A DNA stretch of 55,499 bases from Cyclobacteriaceae bacterium. Its GTDB lineage: Bacteria > Bacteroidota > Bacteroidia > Cytophagales > Cyclobacteriaceae. Under the pieces are notes generated by a model. That model worked only from the letters and a program-made list of their open reading frames with translations, had not been told where the DNA came from and did not search any database. Both the position numbers and the translations under genes were made by a program. The stretch covers positions 1 to 55,499 of the forward strand of contig JAAUQL010000030.1 in assembly GCA_012033595.1 (NCBI GenBank). The letters are read 5' to 3'. Positions 19,405 through 28,437 of the stretch are shown here, in pieces. Each line of letters opens with the position of its first letter. Within the stretch, counting starts at the first letter, position 1.

Positions 19405-20304
19405 ATGATGAAAAATATAGTCATTTTATCCATTTGTCTGGCTTTAGCCGGCTGCCATCCAGCCCATCATCAGGATATTGTCAGCGAAGGCGCCGTGCCG
19501 GAAAAACTGTCTGGTGAATTTGCCTTTACCGAAGGACCTGCAAGCGATGCCGAAGGCAATGTCTTTTTTACAGACCAACCCAACGACCGCATAATGAAAT
19601 GGAGTACAGATGGTGAACTAAGCATCTGGATGCAGCCTGCCGGAAGGGCCAATGGACTCTGCTTCGATCAGACTGGTGATTTGTGGGCTTGCGCAGATGA
19701 GCAAAATGAGCTTTGGATCATCGACAAAGAAAAAAATGTAACTGTTCTTTTTGATCGCTATGGCACTGGCAAGTTAAACGGACCCAACGATGTGTGGGTG
19801 GCTCCGGATGGCAGCGCATACTTTTCTGACCCATTTTACAAACGACCCTGGTGGCCCAGAGACACCACCCAACAAGATGGGCAGTGCGTTTACTTCCTTT
19901 CTTCCAAAGAAAGCGAGCCGGTACGAGTTATCGATGATCTTGTACAGCCCAATGGCGTCATTGGTACGCCAGATGGCAAAATGCTTTATGTCACCGACAT
20001 CAAAGAGGGCAAGACGTATTCGTATGCTATAGGTGAGCAAGGTGCTTTGAGCAATAAGCAACTCTTTTGCGAAATGGGCTCGGATGGAATGACCCTCGAC
20101 GAAAGGGGCAATCTTTATCTCACCAATGCAGCAGGAGTTACCGTATTTGATGCTTCGGGCAGGCAAATCAAACATATAAAAATTGATGAACCCTGGACGG
20201 CCAATGTATGCTTTGGCGGTAGCGACATGAAAAGCCTCTTTATCACGGCCAAAGCAGGCTTTTACAGACTGAAAATGAACGTGAAAGGCGTTGGGAGCCA
20301 ATAG
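19405..20304 (+). CDS. SMP-30/gluconolactonase/LRE family lipoprotein
   Basis: A 299-residue six-bladed beta-propeller protein of the SMP-30 superfamily, members of which are calcium-dependent lactonases. The N-terminus is a lipoprotein signal (LALAGC, Cys about residue 17), so it is exported and lipid-anchored. Visible family motifs are EGPASDAEGNVFFTDQPNDRI, split as EGPASD and FTDQPNDRI, then GPNDVWVAPDGSAYFSDPFY and QPNGVIGTPDGKMLYVTD, including the metal-binding Glu, Asn and Asp positions. With galE and GH2 as neighbours a role in sugar lactone turnover is plausible, but this is inference. Confidence 0.82.
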   Translation: MMKNIVILSICLALAGCHPAHHQDIVSEGAVPEKLSGEFAFTEGPASDAEGNVFFTDQPNDRIMKWSTDGELSIWMQPAGRANGLCFDQTGDLWACADEQNELWIIDKEKNVTVLFDRYGTGKLNGPNDVWVAPDGSAYFSDPFYKRPWWPRDTTQQDGQCVYFLSSKESEPVRVIDDLVQPNGVIGTPDGKMLYVTDIKEGKTYSYAIGEQGALSNKQLFCEMGSDGMTLDERGNLYLTNAAGVTVFDASGRQIKHIKIDEPWTANVCFGGSDMKSLFITAKAGFYRLKMNVKGVGSQ

Positions 20305-20428
20305 TGGACATTTGATGAAATGAGCGTTCTCGTGCCACGCCTTCACCACATTTATGGGTGAAAGACCCTACAACAACCGACAGCGTCTTGCGGGAATGAT
20401 GTGTTTTAGCATTCTTGCAAAAAAAAAT

Positions 20429-20436
20429 TATTTTTG
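20429..20436 (+). promoter_or_regulatory. Bacteroidota -7 box TATTTTTG
   Basis: Exact TAnnTTTG match 27 bases upstream of ATG 20463 of the DUF3347 lipoprotein. It favours that start over the open frame's upstream codons, which lie inside the promoter. Confidence 0.45.
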
Positions 20437-20462
20437 TACCAGACAAAACCAACACAAATCAT

Positions 20463-20995
20463 ATGAAAAAGGCTCCATTTTACATAATACTGGTCACCAT
20501 TCTTGCTTTCTCATGCAATAGTAAACCAACAGACAAGCAGGGAAACAGCGACGAAACTACCCAACCAGACAGCACGGCTTTGGTAGAAAAAGCCTTAATC
20601 GAAGAGAAAGATCAGATTTTACACAAATATTATGAACTAAAGGATGCGCTCGTCGCTTCTGACCTTAAACTAGCGCAGGGAAAGGCTGAAGAGCTTTCGA
20701 CAGCACTAAAGGAGCACGGTAATTCCGGTGAAGTACTCCTGATGTCGCAGGCTATCGCCGGTGCCCAAGAGCTCAAAGACCAGCGTGTTGCCTTCGAAAA
20801 ATTGTCGAGGGAAATATATGCCATGGCAAAAAATCAATATTCAGCGATTCGGTGATCTACCGGCTATACTGCCCCATGGCTTTCAATGACGAAGGGGCTT
20901 TTTGGCTGAGCAAGGAAGAAGAAATATACAACCCCTACTTCGGAGACAAAATGTTGAAATGTGGAAGAATGGAAGAAAAGATTATAAAACAATAG
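20463..20995 (+). CDS. DUF3347 metal-binding-type lipoprotein, frameshifted
   Basis: A small exported lipoprotein (ILAFSC lipobox, Cys about residue 17) with a helical DUF3347 domain (HKYYELKDALVASDLKLAQ). As read it stops at 20855, but one base added to the A6 run at 20828-20833 continues the frame to 20995. That restores the missing family C-terminus: YCPMAF, AFWLSKEEEIYNPYFG and KMLKCG, giving about 177 residues. The CPM and KCG motifs are those seen in DUF3347 domains attached to CusB-like copper/silver efflux adaptors, so metal binding at the cell envelope is likely by family; which metal is unknown. It follows the SMP-30 gene but has its own promoter. Confidence 0.75.
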
Positions 20996-21034
20996 CCGCA
21001 AACCCCAGCAAGGGCATGCGGCTATGATACCACG

Positions 21035-22630
21035 TCAGTGCTTTTTGACCACCTTTCTGAAATTATCTACCGGATTTTTCTTTTTATCTCCGTTAAATCC
21101 GATCAGTTCCATTTTTATATTCCTCGATACTGCGGTTTTTCCGAAGTCATGAATGATTTCCAGTATATCTACATGTATGTTATTGGCACGTGATGCATCT
21201 ATTATTACTTCAGAATTTTCTGGCAAATGATTGAGCGTGTTCATGATTCCTGCCTTATTGAGGAAACTCACATCTTCTGATAGTTGTATTTTAATCGGTT
21301 GACCCACCACGTAATCGTGATAATCGAAGTGGTATGGCACCCGGTAATTGTTCCATAATATGTACATGATACCGCTGACCAGGCCAAGTGATATACCCAC
21401 CAACAGGTCTGTGAAGATGATGCCCAATACGGTGATGATAAAAGGCAAAAATTCTGATTTACCCTGTTTGTACATTTGCCTGAATGTGGCCGGTTTGGCC
21501 AATTTAAAACCAACCACGATGAGTATGGCCGCGAGACTGGCCAAAGGAATCATATTGAGGATGGCCGGAATAAACATAGCCGATAACAAAATCATGATGC
21601 CATGCATAAATGAAGAAAGCCTGGTCTTGCCGCCTGACTGTATATTGGCTGAGCTCCTTACGATCACCTGGGTAACGGGCAAGCCGCCAATCATACCGGC
21701 GGTGATGTTGCCAACGCCCTGAGCAATAAGCTCCCGATTGGTCGGGGTTATCCTCTTTTGAGGATCGAGTTTGTCAGTGGCTTCCACGCTGAGCAGGGTT
21801 TCCAGACTTGCTACCACGGCAAGGGTAATGGCTACGATGTAAACATCTTTATTGGTGATTTGAGAAAAATCAGGGAAGGTGAACTGCGACCAAAATTCAC
21901 TGATTGATCCGGCCACAGGAATGCTGACCAAATGATCTGCATTGAGTTGAAAACCGGGGATGTTCTTAAATGCCAGATTGAACAAAATACCTAAAATTAC
22001 CACCACCAGCGGCCCCTGCACTATCTTGGCTACCGGAAGCTTCTTCATGAAGCTTTGTTCCCACAAAATGAGTATGCCCAGGGAGATCAGACTGATAATA
22101 ACGATATTTGGCTGGATACTTTGGAGCATGTAGTACAATTCCGAAAAGGTAGTGTGCCCGTCGGACTGTTGAAACTCCAAATCACCCGGAGGGATGGCAT
22201 CGTAGCCAAATGCATGGGGAATCTGCTTGAGGATGATGATAATGCCTATGCCAGTAAGCATGCCTTTGATGACTGAACTAGGGAAATAGTATCCTATGAT
22301 ACCAGCTTTGGCTATACCAAGCAAAATCTGAATGACTCCGGCGAAGACCACCGCCAATAAAAATACCTCAAAGCTACCGAGCTCAGTGAGTGCGCTGAGT
22401 ACAATAACAGCGAGGCCTGCTGCCGGACCGCTGACCCCCAGCGAAGATTTGCTGATCGCGGAAACCACTATACCACCAACCACACCAGAAATAATACCGG
22501 AAAACAGTGGAGCCCCAGATGCCAGGGCTATGCCGAGGCACAACGGTACGGCTACAAGGAAGACGACCACACTGGCCGGAAAATCGTTTGCCAGATGGCT
22601 AAAAGGGTTTTTGCCTGAATTTTTACTCAT
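21035..22630 (-). CDS. SulP family anion transporter with STAS domain
   Basis: A 531-residue inner-membrane protein with 10-14 hydrophobic helices and a C-terminal STAS domain of roughly 85 residues (SEDVSFLNKAGIMNTLNHL to the end). The N-terminal signature DFPASVVVFLVAVPLCLGIALASG is visible in two blocks (DFPASVVVFLVAVPLCLG and IALASGAPLFSGI). The family moves sulfate, bicarbonate or other small anions, usually coupled to Na+ or H+. Bacteroidota homologues beside carbonic anhydrase are bicarbonate carriers, but none is adjacent here, so the substrate stays open. The gene stands alone. Confidence 0.88.
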   Translation of the reverse strand: MSKNSGKNPFSHLANDFPASVVVFLVAVPLCLGIALASGAPLFSGIISGVVGGIVVSAISKSSLGVSGPAAGLAVIVLSALTELGSFEVFLLAVVFAGVIQILLGIAKAGIIGYYFPSSVIKGMLTGIGIIIILKQIPHAFGYDAIPPGDLEFQQSDGHTTFSELYYMLQSIQPNIVIISLISLGILILWEQSFMKKLPVAKIVQGPLVVVILGILFNLAFKNIPGFQLNADHLVSIPVAGSISEFWSQFTFPDFSQITNKDVYIVAITLAVVASLETLLSVEATDKLDPQKRITPTNRELIAQGVGNITAGMIGGLPVTQVIVRSSANIQSGGKTRLSSFMHGIMILLSAMFIPAILNMIPLASLAAILIVVGFKLAKPATFRQMYKQGKSEFLPFIITVLGIIFTDLLVGISLGLVSGIMYILWNNYRVPYHFDYHDYVVGQPIKIQLSEDVSFLNKAGIMNTLNHLPENSEVIIDASRANNIHVDILEIIHDFGKTAVSRNIKMELIGFNGDKKKNPVDNFRKVVKKH

Positions 22631-23067
22631 GGTTACGTTGTCTTTTAGGAAAAATAAATAATATGCCAGGGCTGGTCATGCGGCTCTATTATTACCTTTT
22701 TAAGACATAATGAGGCATGGACAGTAGGCATAGGGATAGAAAGTTATTTGCGTTTGATAAGGTTTTGTGAATCACTATGCCCAACCAAAATTGAATAAAA
22801 ATGTTTGCAATGCCAGCAATTTTTTTTCAGGTATTGAAGGATTTCTTCTTTGGTCTCTGAGGCACCCGTTTGTGGCCGGCATTTTATTCATTATTGCACT
22901 TAAATCCTTTCATTTATTATTCTTGTAATAAATGGACTAATAATCCATGTGAGTGGACGAAGATCATGTTTTAATTTCAAAAAATGAAAAAACGCCTTGG
23001 GAGGCGCAGGCTTCTCTTGCGATGCGTGGCATCTCCATGGCGATCATTAAGTTTTGAATAACCGGCT
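22631..23067. other. Intergenic region between SulP and DUF3160 genes
   Basis: About 435 bases without a supported gene on either strand. It must hold the divergent promoters of the SulP and DUF3160 genes, but no exact TAnnTTTG box is seen at a sensible distance. A small GC hairpin (CGCCT, TGGG loop, AGGCG) sits at 22993-23006, about 60 bases before the DUF3160 start and followed by GC-rich sequence; its role is unclear. Confidence 0.35.
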
Positions 23068-25404
23068 ATGAGCAAATTATCTTCCTATTTTTTTATCATT
23101 TCCATTGCGCTCTACACTGCCTGTGGTGAGGGCAAAGTGAAGCAGGAAAGAGATATTCCCGAAAAAAAAACGATAACAGAGGCGATCGAAGAACCCGGAT
23201 ACAACAATTATCATGTAATAATGAAGGGTGTTGATACCGCAGAATTCAAAAATCACTATGATACCCGGGTATTGCCGCCGTCTATCGACCTTGACGTTTC
23301 GTTGGAAGACAAGACGATTTCGGAATTGGCTATCCTGAAAAATACCGTGTTGGCTATGAAAGGAAATACTTTTGAAGATGCCATCCTTGCCGCACATTTC
23401 AAACAATTCCAGTGGTACCAGCCTCCATTTTGGGACAAGGAATTCAGTGTGGTGCTCAATGAAGCTGAAACAAAATTCTTTGAAAGGATAGATGCCCGAA
23501 TTGCCGATTTGCAAAAAGAAAACTACACCGCTCATGGATCGAGAATTCCCCAGCCGGAAAATATTGTCAATTGGTTTCAATGGCAAAAACCGGGCGGGGA
23601 CACAAAATCGAAACTGGCGGGCAATGGATTTGTGATCGCAAAGGCCGATTATGACCAGCTTTTTGAGCTATATCAACAAAATGCCATGGAGTGCATTCCC
23701 TCATTTATTACTACAGATTTGGTGCTCAATCAATTACATCTTTTTTATGGAGAGCTGGAAAATGAGATCGAAGAGCAATACCTCATTGTGATACTTCAAT
23801 CGATACTCGAAACGCTGAATAAGGCACTATATGCTTCTTATGAAAAAACACTTGATCCCGAAATAGAAAAACTGATAGAAGAAAATCTGCTGTACTATTC
23901 CATTCCCTATGCGGTGATCACCAACAAAAAAAACCGTTTGCTGGGCGATTACAACGAAATATATTTTAAAGAACTGGGCAAAGTGCTCGCCGGCAAAGGA
24001 AGTGGCTCTAAAATGATGGGCAATGAACACCTGGAATACAAAATTTTTGATCCTGCCGGGCACTATCTCAAAAATGAGCGTACCCGGCAATACTACAAAG
24101 CCCTGAGCTGGCTGCAAAACGTCGACCTGTGCCTTTCCGATACACATGATTTCAACAGGGCCATCCTTATGGCGTATCTGATCAACAAAAATTCCGATCT
24201 CAAAACACAATACGCCCGGTTCAATACCTACAAATCTTATTTTTCCAGCTACAAAACACAATTCACGCTTTGGGATTTGGCGGCCATACTGGAAAAACAC
24301 CCAGCTAAGCCTGGTTTGGAAAAGCTGTTCAACGAGCAATTACGTAAAGAAATGATGGATAAATTGCCGGCAGAAGGTAGCAGCTCTTGTGCGCTCAGTG
24401 TGAGCCTCATGCCGAGGGAATATCAGAATTTATACACCGACCTGGGTGTAATTGCCCTAAATACAAAAGAGCCCTCGGCAGTAAAACTCTTTGCAGCACT
24501 GGGCAATCCGGCCGCTTTGGAGTTAGTGACTGGCTCTGCCGAAGCAGCCAATGAGCGGCAAACCATCAATAACAATCTGGCCGATATATCAGATCATCCT
24601 GATGCCATCGGCATGGATTGGATATCTACCTTGCTCACCAGTTTCAACAATAGCTCGGGCGGTCAGGAATATATGCAAAAAAGTGCCTGGAAACGAAAGG
24701 AACTCAATACTGCCCTCGCAGGCTGGACCATCATGGGTCAGCGAACCAATCTTCAAACCAAAAATGCGGAGAAATCACAGCAACCTGATCGCTATCCCAA
24801 TTCGATACTCAAGGGCTATGTCGAACCCAATTTGGCTTTTTGGCAATCGGCTGCTGCATTGCTGGAAGACACCAAAGGGTACCTTACGGAAAATAAAATC
24901 CTTACGGAAGCGACAAACACCAGGCTGAACGCCTTGCTGGAGACCGTCAACTTTTTGCATGAGGTAAGCATAAAGGAAATTAAAGGTGGAGCAATAAGTG
25001 CGGCAGCGTACGAACGGATGGCGAAAATAGGCACTACCTTTGAGCAAATGACCTTGCAGCTCATCGATCCCAAATTCGATATGTCCGATAAGCGGCTGGA
25101 GACCGATATGGCTTTTGCCACCAACACCTGCCGGGCAAATAATCTGGTAAGCGCTACCGGTGCAGCCAATATTATCCTGGCCATGGTAGAAATCGATGGC
25201 TTTATTTACCTTACCCGGGGGGCGGTGTTTAGTTATTACGAACCCACAACGCTGCCCGAGGGGTCTTTTGGCCTTGATGAATGGAAGTCGATGTTGCTGA
25301 GTAAACAAGCTCCACTGGAGCCAAGCTGGATGCGTGAATTAATGGGTGTTCAACCCGCACTACACGAGGGAAGCCTGCCTGAACCTGTGGCCATGAGCAA
25401 ATAG
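23068..25404 (+). CDS. DUF3160 domain lipoprotein
   Basis: A 778-residue exported lipoprotein: signal ending in LYTAC with Cys about residue 19. The rest matches the DUF3160 family by the early pattern FVIAKADYDQLFELYQ and PSFITTDLVLNQLHLFYG, then a long helical body with many Trp/Tyr and C-terminal AFATNTCRANNLVSATGAA. The family is large, secreted, found in bacteria and archaea, and has no known function. The gene stands alone, convergent with the TonB receptor. Confidence 0.72.
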   Translation: MSKLSSYFFIISIALYTACGEGKVKQERDIPEKKTITEAIEEPGYNNYHVIMKGVDTAEFKNHYDTRVLPPSIDLDVSLEDKTISELAILKNTVLAMKGNTFEDAILAAHFKQFQWYQPPFWDKEFSVVLNEAETKFFERIDARIADLQKENYTAHGSRIPQPENIVNWFQWQKPGGDTKSKLAGNGFVIAKADYDQLFELYQQNAMECIPSFITTDLVLNQLHLFYGELENEIEEQYLIVILQSILETLNKALYASYEKTLDPEIEKLIEENLLYYSIPYAVITNKKNRLLGDYNEIYFKELGKVLAGKGSGSKMMGNEHLEYKIFDPAGHYLKNERTRQYYKALSWLQNVDLCLSDTHDFNRAILMAYLINKNSDLKTQYARFNTYKSYFSSYKTQFTLWDLAAILEKHPAKPGLEKLFNEQLRKEMMDKLPAEGSSSCALSVSLMPREYQNLYTDLGVIALNTKEPSAVKLFAALGNPAALELVTGSAEAANERQTINNNLADISDHPDAIGMDWISTLLTSFNNSSGGQEYMQKSAWKRKELNTALAGWTIMGQRTNLQTKNAEKSQQPDRYPNSILKGYVEPNLAFWQSAAALLEDTKGYLTENKILTEATNTRLNALLETVNFLHEVSIKEIKGGAISAAAYERMAKIGTTFEQMTLQLIDPKFDMSDKRLETDMAFATNTCRANNLVSATGAANIILAMVEIDGFIYLTRGAVFSYYEPTTLPEGSFGLDEWKSMLLSKQAPLEPSWMRELMGVQPALHEGSLPEPVAMSK

Positions 25405-25507
25405 TGATGCTAAAAGTACCGTAGCTATTGGCCTGAGATTACATCACCCGGCTAACAAAAAATAACCATGTACTGTCTTCGCTACGCGCAGATACATAAA
25501 TATTCCA

Positions 25508-28056
25508 CTAAAACTGCTCATCTCCAAAGGTGCTTTTGGCATTTTTTTTCACGTTTGATTTTGAATTAAATCCATAGGTGACGCCAAACTCCAGAATAGG
25601 ACCATACCTGTCGTAGAGCACTTCCTGGTAGAATATCTGCACCCCTTCATTGTTGTATGCCCGGGTGTGCAATCCTTCCAGGTTCGAAACAAGCAAATCG
25701 ATGCCCCTCAAGGCAAAGCTCCAGCCCTCCAGCATGGCCGGGGTATAGGTAATGGCGGCGTTCGCTAGATAAAAACGCTCATTTTCCCCTTGTGGGGTCA
25801 CTGTGGCCGATTTGTAATTGAGGTCAGCGCTCAATTTCACTGATTTCAGTAGTTGCCAATTCAGGTTTCCTTTCAGTGTATAGTTGGTGCTTTGATTATT
25901 TTCACGATAGCCAAAGATATCACCCGTTACCATAAAATGGTATAGCGAACCCCCGGCAAATAGCTTTATTTTAGCTCCCAGTGCAAGATTGGCGTTCAAC
26001 TCGGCTCCAAGTGATTCGGTATTTCCGGCATTGGTATAGCTCCTGATCAGCACGTTTTCTTCCTGATACACGGTATTGACCCTGAAGACCGCATTGTTGG
26101 TATTGCGAAAAAATCCCGTAAGGGCAAAATTTTGATTTCCGATATCTTTATTATAAGTAATTTCTGCATTCGATATGTATTCGGGTTCAAGCGCAGGATC
26201 ACCGACTTCATACACCTCAAAATGCCTTCTATATAAGAATGGAGCCATGTTTTTGGTAGGTGGCCGATTGATCCGCCGGCTCGCTGCTGCTATGAGCTGG
26301 TCGGTATCACTAAAATCATAACTCAGATGCAAGGAAGGAAACCAGTCCAACTGATTTACCAGGTAAGTAGATTCGGCTGGCCGGTCAAAAATATTGAAAT
26401 AATTGGGGTTGGACATTTCAAGCTTTTGATCAGTCTGCTCCAACCTCAGACCCACCTGGTAAGACAACTTTTTCACACTCCCTTTATAGGAGGTATAAAA
26501 AGCATACACCCCTCGGTAAAGCTCTATATCGTTTTCCAGTGCAGTGTAGCTGCCCCATGAATTTTGAGCGGCATTAAGTGTATCGTAACTAAAGGCACCT
26601 TGCTGTGTAAGTATGTATGGCTGAATGCCTACTGCCAGGCTTTCACCATTGTCGAAAACCTTTTCATAATCAAGTGATAAACGGTATCCGTCAAGCGGCA
26701 AAGCATCCTGCTGCATGAAATGTTCTTCCAGCTCGCCAATGTTCAGAGTATTGTAGTCATAATTTCTGTTGTCCAGCTTCCTGCGCAGCGAAGAGTGCTC
26801 ATAAAGCAGCGAAGTACCCAGGCTGGAGTTGTTGTCAAAAGCAATGTTCAAGTCGACATTGGCCGATTGAAACTTGCCGTATTTGCTATCGGTGTTGGGA
26901 TTGTAGATCAGCTCGTCATCTACGGGTACATCATTGATGGGGGCTTTGTATATATCTCCAAAAAAATTGTCATACACATAAAATGCTGACCTGCCTTCTG
27001 TTCTATTGCCAACATAATAGGAAGCGGAGAGGGTGCTATGAGCTGAAAGTGTAAAGTCGCCTCCAACATTGGCCGAATAGTTTTCGTACCATTCCGGTCT
27101 TTCGCCCCGGGCCACCATGTGAAAATAGGAGCCATCGGGCTGCAATACGCTGGCATCGCCCATCCGGTCGCCATTCACATTCTTTTTGTTGTAGTACAAG
27201 CCTGCGTACAGCGAAGTTTTTTTCAGATTGTAAGTAGCATTTATACCACCGCCAAAGCGTGAGTCAGTGTTGTGATACCCACTGAGTGGGTCGCTCAGGT
27301 TTCCCCATGGTGCGCCACCCAGCAGGCCGTTGGCTAATACGGACAAGCCCTGTGAGGCTGACTTTTGGTGATCACATTCACAATTCCTCCTTTGCCCTGG
27401 GCATCGTAGCTTGCTGTTGGCACCGTGATCACTTCAATATTTTCAATGGCATCGGCAGACAATTGCGCCAAAAATACCGACGGCTCCAGTTGGGTAGGTT
27501 TGCCATTGAGGTAAACCACAAAATCAGAAGTGCCCCTTACGGAAATGTTGCCATCAGGGCCTACAGAAACCGCAGGAAGCTTATTGAGGATATCTGCGGC
27601 AGTGCCGCCTTTGGCCGTTTCGAAGTCAGAGGCATTATATTTCTTTCTGTCCAGGGCCGTCTGTACGGTAGCTGCCTGACCTATGATCTCCACTCCCTCC
27701 ATTTGAATAGTGGACTGATAAAGTGGCAATTTGCCCAGTGTGGCTTGCAGGGCGGTCTGGCTTAAGGTTATATTAAAAATAGTATCCGGTACATAGCCCA
27801 TAAACGACATCACAAGGTGGTATTGGCCAAAGGGTATTTTTTCCATGCTGAAAAATCCGTTTTCATCAGAAACCGTTGCATTTATATTCTTTTCGAATTT
27901 GGTGTCGAACAAGCCGACAGAAACATATGGGATGGCCAATTGAGCACGTTCATCAAAGATATGTCCGGAAATGGATGATTTTTGTGCCTGGGCATATATT
28001 GGTAAAAAGGAGCACAGCAACGATAGCACGGTGGCAATTCGTGTGATTTTGTCCAT
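25508..28056 (-). CDS. TonB-dependent receptor with OMP_b-brl_3-type barrel, frameshifted
   Basis: Outer-membrane beta-barrel protein, about 849 residues when repaired. The signal peptide (ending IYAQAQK) is followed by a carboxypeptidase-regulatory-like domain (about 30-110: ISGHIFDERAQLAIPYVSV). The plug domain includes ADILNKLPAVSVGPDGNISVRG and QGKGGIVNVITK. The frame breaks after VNVITKS. One base added to the run at 27363-27366 (T4 on plus) gives TKKSASQGLSVLANG and leads into the barrel (27346-25508). Receptors of this branch are often uncharacterised and may import ferric complexes or other ligands. No SusD partner or anti-sigma/sigma pair adjoins it. A TAAATTTG box lies about 75 bases upstream. 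Confidence 0.8.
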
Positions 28057-28130
28057 AGATAAGTTAACTGGTTAATTCTTGGTTTTATTGTTGCGATGAA
28101 AATGGGTTGAATAAATTCATCATCTCCCGG

Positions 28131-28138
28131 CAAATTTA
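28131..28138 (-). promoter_or_regulatory. Bacteroidota -7 box TAAATTTG (minus strand)
   Basis: Exact TAnnTTTG match on the minus strand about 75 bases upstream of the TonB receptor start at 28056. No TTTG is seen at the -33 spacing. Confidence 0.4.
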
Positions 28139-28437
28139 TTAAATAATATTTAAGTCGGGATTTTTTATGATCTCACATTTCGCTGATCTGTATCGAAAAA
28201 TGGGTAAATGGCAGCTCCCATATGGGATTTTCTGTTCATTAAGGAAAAGATAATGTGAGTAATTCAGCAGATCACAAATAGAAGCACACCGGATTCTTTA
28301 CCCTGATCGCTGAGACATGCAAGAGCAGCTAGTCAGCTTTTCTTTCTATGCTTTAAAAAACAGACGGACAGCTAAGTAAAAAAGGATTAATTGATATTTT
28401 TGACTTTTCATTTTTAACACTGAGAACCCATACTCCA
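28139..28437. other. Intergenic region between TonB receptor and PhoD-like gene
   Basis: AT-rich divergent promoter region with no open frame worth calling and no RNA or repeat seen. The rightward box at 28395-28402 is listed separately. Confidence 0.4.
28395..28402 (+). promoter_or_regulatory. Bacteroidota -7 box TATTTTTG
   Basis: Exact TAnnTTTG match 36 bases upstream of ATG 28438, the start chosen for the PhoD-like lipoprotein. Confidence 0.42.
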
